Of a stretch of DNA of 64,000 bases, positions 44,021 to 53,035 are shown piece after piece. The stretch is from NCBI GenBank assembly GCA_944366945.1, contig CALVWJ010000011.1, positions 1 through 64,000 of the forward strand. The letters run 5' to 3'. The notes under the pieces are model-generated. The model did no database searches. It saw nothing but the letters and a program-made list of their open reading frames with translations, and had not been told where the DNA came from. The DNA comes from an uncultured Clostridia bacterium. GTDB taxonomy: Bacteria; Bacillota; Clostridia; Christensenellales; CAG-138. Numbering within the stretch: the stretch's first letter is position 1; each line of letters opens with the position of its first letter. The position numbers and the translations under genes were made by a program.

Positions 44021-44029
44021 TAAACAATT

Positions 44030-45280
44030 ATGCCACTTACGAGTTTCATCCCCAGCATTCTGGTGATGGCCTTTTGCATTATCATGTCCGCATATTTTTC
44101 TGCAACGGAAACCGCTTTTTCTTCGCTTAATCGAACGCGTATAAAAGTTTTGGCGGAAAACGGGAACCGCAGAGCACAGCTTACCTATCGCCTATCGGAA
44201 AATTACGATAAGCTCATCTCCACGATCTTGATCGGGAACAACCTGGTCAACATTTTGGTAGCTTCGGTTGGAACGTTGCTTTTTGTAGAGATCTGGGGCG
44301 ATATTGGAGCCACCATTTCGACCGTGGTGGTCACGATTGTTGTGTTGATCTTCGGCGAAATTACGCCTAAAAGCATTGCCAAGGATTTCCCGGAAAAATT
44401 TGCGATGTTCAGCGCTCCGCTGATCAACATTTTAATTTATGTGCTCACGCCTGTAAACTTCCTGTTTACTCAATGGAAAAAGATGATCTCAAAGCTTTTC
44501 CAAACCAAGGAGGACGAAAAAATGTCCCAGGAAGAGCTTCTGCTGCTCCTCGAGGATGTTCAGCAGGAGGGCAGCATAAATGAGGATGAAGGCGTGCTGC
44601 TCAAAAATGCGGTTGAATTCAGCGACCTTGAGGCGCAGGATATTTTAACCCACCGTGTAGACCTTGAAGCGGTCGATATCGATGCTACCAAAGACGAAAT
44701 TGCAGAACTCTTTACCACATCCCATTTTTCCCGTTTGCTGGTATATGAAGAAAGCATCGACAAAATCATTGGCGTAATTCACAGAAAAGATTTCTATGTT
44801 GGCAACGGCATTACGTCAAAAGAGATTAAAGACATTATTACGACGCCGCTTTTTGTTATGCCAGCCGAAAAAATAAGCCGGCTTCTTAAGCTTTTGCAGG
44901 CTAACAAATCGCACATTGCCGTTGTGATCGATGAATATGGCGGAACGCTCGGCATTGTTACCATGGAAGACATCCTGGAAGAGCTTGTGGGCGAAATCTG
45001 GGATGAGCACGATGAAGTCGAGGAACCTTTCCACATGGTGGACCCCAACACCTACATTCTGGAAGGTGACGTAACGTTCGATGATTTTTGCTCGTTCTTC
45101 AACGTTAAGGGCGAGGCGGACAGCGTCTCCATCGCCGGGTGGATCATGGAGCAAATAGGCAAGATCCCGGAGCAGGACGATTCCTTCACTTACGGAAACT
45201 TAACCGTGAGCATCGAACAAATCAGCGACAACCGAATTCTTAAGGTTCGCGTAACAATGCCCGATGCCATTGCGAGCTAA
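44030..45280 (+). CDS. HlyC/CorC (CNNM) family transporter
   Basis: 416 residues. The N-terminal DUF21 domain has about three to four helices ([26 protein letters not shown] near residue 20 is the family block). Two CBS domains (about 200-325) follow, then the C-terminal CorC_HlyC domain (about 340-410, [12 protein letters not shown] then [18 protein letters not shown]). Members export Mg2+ or other cations (CNNM/MpfA-type) and bind ATP-Mg through the CBS pair. AAGGAG at 44015 lies 9 bp before ATG and is covered by the leader's anti-SD sequence. A hairpin at 45309 follows. Confidence 0.95.
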   Translation: MPLTSFIPSILVMAFCIIMSAYFSATETAFSSLNRTRIKVLAENGNRRAQLTYRLSENYDKLISTILIGNNLVNILVASVGTLLFVEIWGDIGATISTVVVTIVVLIFGEITPKSIAKDFPEKFAMFSAPLINILIYVLTPVNFLFTQWKKMISKLFQTKEDEKMSQEELLLLLEDVQQEGSINEDEGVLLKNAVEFSDLEAQDILTHRVDLEAVDIDATKDEIAELFTTSHFSRLLVYEESIDKIIGVIHRKDFYVGNGITSKEIKDIITTPLFVMPAEKISRLLKLLQANKSHIAVVIDEYGGTLGIVTMEDILEELVGEIWDEHDEVEEPFHMVDPNTYILEGDVTFDDFCSFFNVKGEADSVSIAGWIMEQIGKIPEQDDSFTYGNLTVSIEQISDNRILKVRVTMPDAIAS

Positions 45281-45868
45281 AGGTTGATTTCTATAGAGCG
45301 AAACTATGCGCCGCAGGCCAATTGCCTGCGGCGTTAGGCTATTCAGAAGCGGCTGGGCGCTGTTTTTTTGAAGGTTCTATGGTTCCTTTGCGTCTTCAGC
45401 GCTGCCAGAAGGCCATATAAAAAGCCCTCGCTGCACAAAGCGTTTTTGAATGTAACACAACCTTCCAGTGAATTTTTGCGTGCTTCCTTAGGACAATTTA
45501 CCTTGTAGCACCAAATCAGAGCCAAGCTTCTGGGTATTGCAAATAAATCCCAGCCACTGTACTAAGGCTTTCTTTCCCACAAGCTAACGCTGCAGGCAAT
45601 CCGCATGCGGCGTTTTGTGCGTTTACGGCTTTGCCCTTCCGATTGCGATGGCGCTTTTGCGAATAATCCTGCCGCAACATTCGGGGCCTATTTTGCAGCG
45701 CTCACATTGCTCTGCCAAAGGCATCAACGCCATGGAAGGAGACTACAGACAGCAACAAGCTTTCCCTGCATTCTATGGCAAGTGCAGCGATAGGAATTCG
45801 TTTTGTTTGGAACATTTTTAACGCTTTTTGCGTCTTTATGATAAAGGATCCATTGGGAGGATATTTTT
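45281..45868. other. Intergenic stretch, nothing recognised
   Basis: It starts with a stem (see 45309-45333) and otherwise contains only short chance frames. Confidence 0.45.
45309..45333 (+). terminator. Hairpin after the CNNM gene
   Basis: CGCCGCAGGC and GCCTGCGGCG form a 10-bp perfect stem with loop CAATT. No T run follows, so termination is likely weak. Confidence 0.55.
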
Positions 45869-46369
45869 ATGCAACGATATGCAGCGATGATTTTGGCACT
45901 CCTGCTTGCGCTCGCAACCGCAGGCTGCATGGCGCCGGCGGCACAAGAAATGCAGGATCAAGATAGCAATGAAGCCGCCCTGGAAACCCCGGAGGCCACA
46001 GCGGGAAGCGACTGGGGCATTACGCTTTCCGCCAAAGATGTTACGCCAACGGGGCTGACGCTTGTGATCGCCCAGTCCGGCGGAGCGCCTTCGGGCACGC
46101 TGCAATTCGGAAGTAGCTTTCAGCTCTCTGTTCTAGTGGATGGCGTTTGGAGCGATGTGCCCTACACCGTCGATGCGGACAGCGTGGCCTGGACGGCCGA
46201 AGCCTACATAGTCGCTATGGAAGATTCCGCAGAATATAGTATCACATGGGAAGCCATCTATGGGGTCCTGCCCGCAGGGACTTACCGTATCTGCAAGGAA
46301 TTCCAGGATTTTCGTGCGCCGGGCGATTATGATACGGAAAGCTGCTGGGCCGAATTTGAAATCATATGA
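45869..46369 (+). CDS. Lipoprotein with bacterial Ig-like domain
   Basis: 166 residues. Signal peptide with lipobox (MQRYAAMILALLLALATAGC). Residues about 50-165 form a beta-rich domain with the pattern DVTPTGLTLVIAQSGGAPSGTLQFGSSFQLSVL, then SITWEAIYGVLPAGTYRICKEFQDFRAPGDYD. This resembles the Big_14-type bacterial Ig-like domain found in secreted clostridial proteins. No enzyme motif is present. The ribosome site GGGAGG lies before ATG. It stands alone. Confidence 0.85.
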   Translation: MQRYAAMILALLLALATAGCMAPAAQEMQDQDSNEAALETPEATAGSDWGITLSAKDVTPTGLTLVIAQSGGAPSGTLQFGSSFQLSVLVDGVWSDVPYTVDADSVAWTAEAYIVAMEDSAEYSITWEAIYGVLPAGTYRICKEFQDFRAPGDYDTESCWAEFEII

Positions 46370-46517
46370 TGTTGCATTGCTTTTAAAGTGTTCCAGCATT
46401 GGGCGCTAAAAAGCATGCTTTTTCCCGGTGTTCAATTGGCTTGACTGCCGTTTATCTCTGCGGGAGCAGCAAGGTTTGCAAGCTTCCCAAAACGCACTGA
46501 TACAAAGCCTTTTCCTG

Positions 46518-46546
46518 TTGCAAGCGCTTATGTGCAGTGCTATAAT
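46518..46546 (+). promoter_or_regulatory. Promoter of the ArsB-type permease gene
   Basis: TTGCAA (46518-46523) and TATAAT (46541-46546) are 17 bp apart, 37 bp before the start. Confidence 0.8.
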
Positions 46547-46582
46547 AGCGCTTGTGTGTTTAGGCACAGGAGGCGAAATCCA

Positions 46583-47884
46583 ATGGACATTGTTGCTACA
46601 GTTTCCCCGATGACCTGCGCGGCGCTTGTCGCCGTTGTGCTGGTAAAACCGTCCGTGCGGGTCAAGGGGCATACGGTTAATATTTTCTGGGTCGTTCCGC
46701 TTGTCGGCGCGGCTATTTTGTTGCTTCTTGAAACCATCTCCCCTGGGGAAGTTCTTTTGGGGCTCACAGCGGAAAGCAGCATCAACCCGCTTAAGATCCT
46801 CGTGCTTTTCCTTTCGATGACGCTCATTTCCGTCTTCCTGGATTGCGCGGGCTTTTTCCGTCATCTTGCTACAACCGTACTGCAGCGGCAGAGCGCGAGC
46901 CAATTCCAGCTTTTTACGCTTCTTTATGCGCTCGTTTCCGTGCTGACGGTGTTTACCTCCAACGACATCATCGTGCTTACCTTCACGCCGTTTATCTGCT
47001 ATTTCGCGCGGGACGCAAAAGTTGACCCGATTCCATACCTCGTATGTGAATTCGTTGCGGCGAATACGTGGAGCATGGCGCTCATTATCGGGAATCCCAC
47101 GAACATTTACCTCGCCACGGCTGCCAATGTATCGTTCCTTGGCTATACCGCCGTGATGCTGCTGCCCACGCTGTTCGCAGGCCTAGCTTCTTTCGGCATG
47201 CTGTGCCTGCTGTTCCGCAAGAAGCTGCGCGGCGGCTTTGCGCATGCAACCGTGGAAGATGCACCGCAGGATCCCGTGCTCGTGCGGCTTGGCATCGTCC
47301 ACCTTGTGCTGTGCATCGTGCTGCTGGTGTGCTCTTCTTACCTTGACCTGCCCATGTGGCTGATCTGTTTTGCGTTCTTTTGCAGCCTGTTCCTGCTTGC
47401 AGGCATTTACCTTATGCGCCGTGGGCGTGGACTCTCAATGCTGCAGGAAGCCTTGCATGGCGCGCCATGGGAAACCGTACCTTTCATCCTTTCCATGTTT
47501 GTGCTCGTGCTGGCGCTTAACAAATATGGTTTAACGGACCGCATTGGTGCGTTTCTCGGCAGCGCGCATCCCGTAGTAAGCTATGGTATTTCCTCTTTCC
47601 TTGGCGCAAACCTCATCAACAACATCCCGATGAGCGTGCTGTTCTCTTCCATCGTATCCGGGCTTTCCGGCGAGGCGCACTCCGCTGCGCTCTATGCCTC
47701 CATCATCGGCTCCAACCTCGGCGCGTTCTTTACGCCGCTTGGAGCGCTTGCAGGCATCATGTGGGCCGGTATGCTCAAAAGCCATGGCGTAAAATTTGGG
47801 TTCAGCCGTTTCATTGCCTATGGCGCTGCCGTAGCAATCCCGGCGTTGGCGGCTGCATTGGCGGGACTTGCTCTGATGCTTTAA
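46583..47884 (+). CDS. ArsB/NhaD-like anion permease (SLC13/ion transporter superfamily)
   Basis: 433 residues with about eleven helices. The repeated ion-transporter signatures are visible: VFTSNDIIVLTFTPFICYF (near residue 110) and GANLINNIPMSVLFSSI (near residue 340), with SNLGAFFTPLGALAGIMW near the end. It belongs to the ArsB/CitMHS superfamily. No arsenic-regulatory genes (arsR, arsC, arsA) are adjacent, so the substrate could be another anion or dicarboxylate. ATG 46583 has AGGAGG upstream; the longer frame is unsupported. A terminator follows near 47941. Confidence 0.88.
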   Translation: MDIVATVSPMTCAALVAVVLVKPSVRVKGHTVNIFWVVPLVGAAILLLLETISPGEVLLGLTAESSINPLKILVLFLSMTLISVFLDCAGFFRHLATTVLQRQSASQFQLFTLLYALVSVLTVFTSNDIIVLTFTPFICYFARDAKVDPIPYLVCEFVAANTWSMALIIGNPTNIYLATAANVSFLGYTAVMLLPTLFAGLASFGMLCLLFRKKLRGGFAHATVEDAPQDPVLVRLGIVHLVLCIVLLVCSSYLDLPMWLICFAFFCSLFLLAGIYLMRRGRGLSMLQEALHGAPWETVPFILSMFVLVLALNKYGLTDRIGAFLGSAHPVVSYGISSFLGANLINNIPMSVLFSSIVSGLSGEAHSAALYASIIGSNLGAFFTPLGALAGIMWAGMLKSHGVKFGFSRFIAYGAAVAIPALAAALAGLALML

Positions 47885-47940
47885 TCATTGCGTAGCGCAT
47901 ACAAAAGCTTTGCGTTTTAAAGCCTTCATGGCTTTCGTGC

Positions 47941-47979
47941 GCCCCGAGAGGATTTTCCCTTTCGGGGCGATCTGTTTTT
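47941..47979 (+). terminator. Terminator of the ArsB-type permease gene
   Basis: GCCCCGAGAGG and CCCTTTCGGGGC pair as an interrupted stem, followed by GATCTGTTTTT. Confidence 0.75.
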
Positions 47980-48075
47980 GGCGATGAAATAAATGCATGA
48001 GCTTGAGCGTTTGCAAGCCCCCCCACAGCGCATTTGAGAAATACCGCAAAGTGCTGCAAAGATGCTAAAAGCGCT

Positions 48076-48098
48076 GCGGGCGGCCATAGGCCGCCCGC
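48076..48098 (-). terminator. Terminator of the RND pump gene
   Basis: GCGGGCGGCC and GGCCGCCCGC form a 10-bp stem with loop ATA, 15 bp after the stop codon on the minus strand. A short T run (CTTTT) follows. Confidence 0.75.
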
Positions 48099-48112
48099 TT
48101 CTTCGTTTCCGC

Positions 48113-51100
48113 TTATTCCTTGATCTCCGCAAGCTCCGCATCGGAGATATTGCGCAGCTCTTTTTTATTCATCATATCGTAAATGATCGGCACCACAAAA
48201 AGCGTGAGCGCTGTTGCATAGACAAGGCCTCCAATGCACACAACCGCGACCGGCTGCATGATTTCCGTTCCGTTTCCTACGCCAAGTGCCATTACAATAA
48301 GGCCCAGGATGGTTGTAATCGAAGTCATAAGGATGGGCCGCATACGCGTAGCGCCTGCCTCTACGATGGCTTCCACGCGGCTTGTGCCTGCAAGGCGGAG
48401 CTGGTTGATGTAATCCACCAGCACAATCCCGTTGTTAACGATGACGCCCACCAACATTACAAAGCCAATCATTGCAATGATGCTGATGGTCATCCCGCAC
48501 AAAAGCAGCGCGATAAGGCCTCCTGTAAACGCAAGCGGGATAGTAAACATCACGATAAAGGGGGATTTGAGGGACTGGAACTGCGCCACCATGATGAAAT
48601 ACACCAGCAGCACGCCAAGCAGGAGCATGAGCGCAAGATCGCTCATAGCGTCCATGATCATTTCGTTTTCCCCTTCAAAGGCATAGCTTACGCCATCTGG
48701 GAGGGAAAGCTCCGCAAGGGCCCGTTCCGCTTCCGTGGTCACAAGCGTCACGTTATTGCCGGGCGCAATCTCTGCGCTCACGGTTAGGTAACGCCGCTGA
48801 TTGACGCGGGAAATGGCGCTGAGCGTCTCGCTTTCTGTGATAATGCAAATGTCACTGAGCGCGACCTCCTCCTCCGTGCCATCCGCTCCCGTTATGGTAA
48901 ACGTGTAGTCGCTCAAGTATTGCGGCGTAAGCTCTGATACCGTATCCGTGGTTACGGAAATTTCGTAAGCGTAATCATCAATGGTGACTTCTGTGGACGC
49001 AACCTCCGTTTGCAGCGCCGCGGCGATCTCCATATAAACCTGCGCAGTGGTCAAGCCTTTTTCCATGGCGGCATTTTTATCCACTGTAAACTTGATGACG
49101 GGCGAAGGATCCTCAATGCCGTTTGCAACATGGATCGCCCCTTCCACGGTGGAAAGCCGCTCTGCAACCGCCTTTGCGCCCTCCTGGAGCGATGCAAGAT
49201 CGTTGCCATAGATGTTAATCGCGATCCCGGAGCCGCTTAGCGCGGACATTGCGTTCATCATGGAGCCGGATCCTGCCGCCTCAACCGTATAGGGCAGACC
49301 TTCCGCCATCTCGTTGATGCGCGCAGCGACCTCGTTGCCCGTAAGCGGTCCATCCTCACGCACGGTAACATAAATGGTAGCGGCATCCTCGGAAGCGGAG
49401 GCTTGCAGCATCCCGCCGGAAGCGAGCATGGCGCCTACGGTTTCCACCCCTTCAATCTCGGAGATCATCGCAACGGTCTCATCTGCGGCAGCTTTCGTTT
49501 CTTCGATCCCAGACCCTTCCGGCATCGTCAAGTCTACGGTCAATTGCGGCATATCCATTTCCGGCATGAAGATAAAGCCCCTTTGCACGGTAAGGAAAAT
49601 GCTCCCAGCAAGCAAAAGCAGGCAAGCAATTAGGACAGGTGCTTTGTGGCGCAGCGCCCCGCGCAGCAGTTTTTGATAGCCTTGCAGGAACTTGGAAAAT
49701 CCGGTTTTTTCTTTGGGCGCCGCTTTACGGAGCATGCCGGAGGACATGGCCGGCACCAGCGTAAGCGCCACAATCAAACTCGCAAGCAATGAATAGGTAA
49801 TGGTGAGCGCCATGTCGGTAAAAAGCTGCCGCGTCAACCCCTCCACGAACACGATGGGCAAAAACACGCAGACCGTAGTGAGCGTAGAAGAGGTAATAGC
49901 CGCAGCCACCTGCTTTGCGCCGGAAACAGCCGCCTGCACGGCGGAAGCGCCATTGCTGCGCAGCCGGTACACGTTCTCAATCACAACGATGGAGTTATCC
50001 ACCAGCATCCCGACCGCAACGGCAAGGCCGGAAAGCGAAATCATGTTGAGCGTTACGCCGGAAAAATACATAAGCACAAACGCAAACACCACGCTGATGG
50101 GAATCGAGCAGAGGGTAATGAACGTTGGCCGAATGTCCCTTAAGAACAGGAACAGGATCACGATTGCAAACACCGCGCCCCATAGCAGGCTTGAGAGGAT
50201 GGAATCGGTGATTAAGTAGATGTAATCGCCCTGGTCCATGAGCGGCACAAACTTAAGGCCATCATATTGTTCGGAAAGCGCGTCGAACTCAGCACGGATG
50301 TTATCCGAGACCTCTGCGGTTGCATAGGTGGACTGCTTCTGGAAGGTGAGCATCACGCCATCATTGCCGTTGATGCGGCTGTAGACGGATGCCGCATTGT
50401 CCGTGATAAACACATCCGCAACATCCTCCAAATAAACGGGATCCACGCCTTCCATGCCCGTATCAAACAGCATCAGCTGCTTCAATTCCTCGAGGGATGT
50501 AATCTCATCGCCTACGCTGACGACCCATTTTACGCCATCCTCCTGCACATAGCCCGCAGGCATAGCGAAATCCTGCGCCTGGAGGATGTTTGCAACCATA
50601 TCCATCGTAACGATATTCTGAAGGTCGGCCTGCTCAAGCGCTTCATCGCGTGCTGCATCAAGCTGCTCCTGCCCTTCCTCAACCTCGCTCAGCGCATCGG
50701 CAAGCTCCTGCTCGCCGCTGTTAAGCTTGGAAGCCGCGCTATCCAGCTGCTTCTCGGCATTTGCCTTTTCGCTCTCGAGCGTTTCGAAGGCCTCCTCAAG
50801 CTGCGTTCCGCCGCTTGCGAGCTCGCTCTTCGCGCTTTGCAGCTGGGCAATGCCGCTGTTGATCTCCGCAAGCCCATCCGCCAGCTGCGCAGATGCCGAC
50901 GGCAGATCGGCGCGGGTTAGGTCCATGCCGGCAAGCGTGGCATCAATCTGCGCAAGCCCATCCTGTACTTCCGCAAGCTGCGCCTGCGCTTTTGCATACG
51001 CTTCCGAGGCGCCAGCGCGCGTCAAGCCCTGCGCGGAGAGCGCCGCGTCTACCTCTGCAAGCGCTGCTTTTGCCGCAAGGTATTCCGGCGCACTTTCAAG

Positions 51101-52156
51101 TTTCGCAATTTGCTGCTGCTTTTTTTCATCGCTCAGTGCAGCATCGTTGCGCACTGCCTCTATTCTTGCTTCATACTCCGCTTCCACAGGGCCAAATGTG
51201 TCGATCGCCTGCACTGCGCTGCTCAAGGCGTTCACTGCCTCCTGCAGCGCAGGTTCGGCAGCTTCGAGTTCTGCGACCGTGCTTTGCAGCTGCGCGAGCT
51301 GCTCCTGCTGCGCTTCCAGAGTGGAGCGCATGTTACGAAGCTCGGAAAGGTTTGTGCGGATCAAATCCTCCGCCTCTGCAAGTTCCTCCTGCTTGGCGAC
51401 CAGCTCTTCCCGCGCTGCTTCGGTCTGCGTTTCGAGCTCCTTGCGGCCGCTCTGGATCTCTTTCCGGCCATCCTCCAGCTGCTCCTGGCCTTCCTCAATT
51501 CCCGCGCGCGCATCATCCAGTTCTGCTTGGGGTTCCTCAAACTCCGCACGGATCAAGGCGAACAGTTCCTCGTTGAGCGCGTCGATCTTTTCCTGGCTGA
51601 TTACAACGTTGAGCGTTTCTTCCACAATGCCGCTCGTCGATATGCTCGCAACACCCGCCGTACCTTCCAGTTCCGGCAGAAGCGTATCCTCCACAAAGGT
51701 TGAAAGGGCGATATTGTCCATCCCTTCCATGGAAACGGCGGACACCATCACCGGCAGCATATTGGGGTTGATTTTTAAAATATAGGGCGTGCCAACCGTT
51801 TCTTCCCAGCTGCCTTCAATTAGGCTGATCTGCTGAAGAATGTCCACCGTGATGGCATCCATATTCACATCCTCGTTGAATTCGAGAATCACAAGGGAGT
51901 AGCTATCCGAAGATGTGGATGAGACTTCTTCAATGTTTTCAAGCGTTGCCATCGCCTGCTCCAGCGGCCGGGTGATCGTGGTTTCCACACGTTCCGGCGT
52001 TGCGCCGGGATATGTAGTCATGATGACAACGTATGGAAAATCCATGTTCGGCAGCAGATCCGGTGTCATTCGCGTGAAAGCTACGGCACCCAGCACAAGC
52101 ACCGCAATGACGGCAACAAATATGGTAAGCGGTTTTTTTACACTGAATTTCGACAT
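48113..52156 (-). CDS. RND family efflux pump with long coiled-coil insertion
   Basis: 1347 residues, some 280 more than an AcrB/SwrC-type pump. RND signatures are complete: N-terminal helix FSVKKPLTIFVAVIAVLVLGAVA, the TM4 region LSGLAVAVGMLVDNSIVVIENVYR (with the acidic residues of the proton relay), and PEMDMPQLTVDLTMPEGSGIEET in the second porter half. The insertion spans about residues 205-560, after SQEKIDALNEELFALI and before QADLQNIVTMDMVANILQAQDFAMPAGYV. It is Glu/Ala/Gln-rich with heptad character (ELDDARAGIEEGQEQLEDG, SEKANAEKQLDSAASKLNS). It resembles YhgE-type coiled coils. No adaptor or outer-membrane gene lies nearby. TetR control is likely from the gene just upstream. Confidence 0.95.
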   Translation of the reverse strand: MSKFSVKKPLTIFVAVIAVLVLGAVAFTRMTPDLLPNMDFPYVVIMTTYPGATPERVETTITRPLEQAMATLENIEEVSSTSSDSYSLVILEFNEDVNMDAITVDILQQISLIEGSWEETVGTPYILKINPNMLPVMVSAVSMEGMDNIALSTFVEDTLLPELEGTAGVASISTSGIVEETLNVVISQEKIDALNEELFALIRAEFEEPQAELDDARAGIEEGQEQLEDGRKEIQSGRKELETQTEAAREELVAKQEELAEAEDLIRTNLSELRNMRSTLEAQQEQLAQLQSTVAELEAAEPALQEAVNALSSAVQAIDTFGPVEAEYEARIEAVRNDAALSDEKKQQQIAKLESAPEYLAAKAALAEVDAALSAQGLTRAGASEAYAKAQAQLAEVQDGLAQIDATLAGMDLTRADLPSASAQLADGLAEINSGIAQLQSAKSELASGGTQLEEAFETLESEKANAEKQLDSAASKLNSGEQELADALSEVEEGQEQLDAARDEALEQADLQNIVTMDMVANILQAQDFAMPAGYVQEDGVKWVVSVGDEITSLEELKQLMLFDTGMEGVDPVYLEDVADVFITDNAASVYSRINGNDGVMLTFQKQSTYATAEVSDNIRAEFDALSEQYDGLKFVPLMDQGDYIYLITDSILSSLLWGAVFAIVILFLFLRDIRPTFITLCSIPISVVFAFVLMYFSGVTLNMISLSGLAVAVGMLVDNSIVVIENVYRLRSNGASAVQAAVSGAKQVAAAITSSTLTTVCVFLPIVFVEGLTRQLFTDMALTITYSLLASLIVALTLVPAMSSGMLRKAAPKEKTGFSKFLQGYQKLLRGALRHKAPVLIACLLLLAGSIFLTVQRGFIFMPEMDMPQLTVDLTMPEGSGIEETKAAADETVAMISEIEGVETVGAMLASGGMLQASASEDAATIYVTVREDGPLTGNEVAARINEMAEGLPYTVEAAGSGSMMNAMSALSGSGIAINIYGNDLASLQEGAKAVAERLSTVEGAIHVANGIEDPSPVIKFTVDKNAAMEKGLTTAQVYMEIAAALQTEVASTEVTIDDYAYEISVTTDTVSELTPQYLSDYTFTITGADGTEEEVALSDICIITESETLSAISRVNQRRYLTVSAEIAPGNNVTLVTTEAERALAELSLPDGVSYAFEGENEMIMDAMSDLALMLLLGVLLVYFIMVAQFQSLKSPFIVMFTIPLAFTGGLIALLLCGMTISIIAMIGFVMLVGVIVNNGIVLVDYINQLRLAGTSRVEAIVEAGATRMRPILMTSITTILGLIVMALGVGNGTEIMQPVAVVCIGGLVYATALTLFVVPIIYDMMNKKELRNISDAELAEIKE

Positions 52157-52178
52157 TTCAATCTCCCAGATGCATCTT

Positions 52179-52796
52179 TTACTGTTTCTCCGGCAGCAGC
52201 ACGCCCCGGCGTATCATTTCGAGCTTTTGCGCAAACTGCACAAGATAGTGTTCCCGGTTCTCCGGGTGCGTAAAAACGCGCGCGACTGTATTGCGCGCCA
52301 GCACCACAAGCGTATCAAGCAGCAGGAAAACCGCTTCGTCTGAAGCATCCCGAAATCCAGTGCGGTCAATAAGCGGCAAGCCTGCACGCACCAGCGCGCG
52401 CTCGTTATTCATCAGCTGTTCAAAGGAAAAGCGCCGGTTCATCCGCATGCATGAGAACAGGTTCCTGCACAGCGCGCTGCGTCCTTCTTCCATGCCGAAC
52501 GATACCGTACTCGCAACTACTTGATATGCTGCTTCAAAAACATTCAGCGGGCTCCTGCCAAACATGGCGCGGATCGTGTTCTCCATCATGTGGCAGTAGT
52601 CGCCCATGAGGTATTCGATCATGTCATCCTTATCATCAAAGTAATCATAAAAGCTTCCGCGGGGGATCCCCGCCTCCCGTATGATCCGGTTGATGGAAAC
52701 CTCATCATAGGGAACGCGGGAAAGTTCCTCCCGCGCCGCCGCAATGATCCGCTGCCTTTTTTCCTCCGGCAAATGGAGAAAGCGTTCGCTGGCCAT
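52179..52796 (-). CDS. TetR/AcrR family regulator
   Basis: 205 residues. An N-terminal TetR helix-turn-helix (LPEEKRQRIIAAAREELSRVPYDEVSINRIIREAGIPRGSFYDYFDDKDDM, residues about 8-58) is followed by an all-helical ligand domain. The RND pump gene starts 22 bp after its stop codon, so the regulator and pump form one operon and the regulator presumably represses it. I chose ATG 52796, preceded by AAGGAAGG; the longer frame from 52874 lacks support. Confidence 0.95.
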   Translation of the reverse strand: MASERFLHLPEEKRQRIIAAAREELSRVPYDEVSINRIIREAGIPRGSFYDYFDDKDDMIEYLMGDYCHMMENTIRAMFGRSPLNVFEAAYQVVASTVSFGMEEGRSALCRNLFSCMRMNRRFSFEQLMNNERALVRAGLPLIDRTGFRDASDEAVFLLLDTLVVLARNTVARVFTHPENREHYLVQFAQKLEMIRRGVLLPEKQ

Positions 52797-52814
52797 TTTT
52801 CCTTCCTTCAAAAA

Positions 52815-52827
52815 TGACACCCTGTCA
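52815..52827 (-). promoter_or_regulatory. Palindrome in the TetR leader
   Basis: TGACACCCTGTCA is a 13-bp palindrome with TGACA/TGTCA arms, between the promoter and the TetR start. It is a candidate TetR operator. Confidence 0.5.
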
Positions 52828-52876
52828 TGCAAGGTGTTCAAAATAGCCGGCTGATTCCGCCGGCATCTTCGCAATG

Positions 52877-52905
52877 ATTATAATGCAGCGCATATGCGTT
52901 GTCAA
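52877..52905 (-). promoter_or_regulatory. Promoter of the tetR-RND operon with embedded palindrome
   Basis: On the minus strand TTGACA (52900-52905) and TATAAT (52877-52882) are 17 bp apart. The spacer contains the perfect palindrome CGCATATGCG, a plausible TetR site. Confidence 0.85.
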
Positions 52906-53035
52906 CGCACGCACATCTTTTTCACATTTCACTTTACCAAAGCCATTTTAGAAATGGTACACCGCGTTTTTCACGCCCTGCCCCCGCAGCAGAAAGCGTT
53001 TTTTAAGGATGCTTGCCTAGGAAAGCAGCGCGTTG
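52906..53035. other. Short gap between the tetR promoter and repeat copy D
   Basis: No gene seen. It leads from the tetR promoter into repeat copy D. Confidence 0.4.

Noticed and set aside
46583-47884. Arsenite resistance pump
   Set aside because: The superfamily is clear, but without arsR, arsC or arsA neighbours the arsenite role is not supported, so only the superfamily is given.
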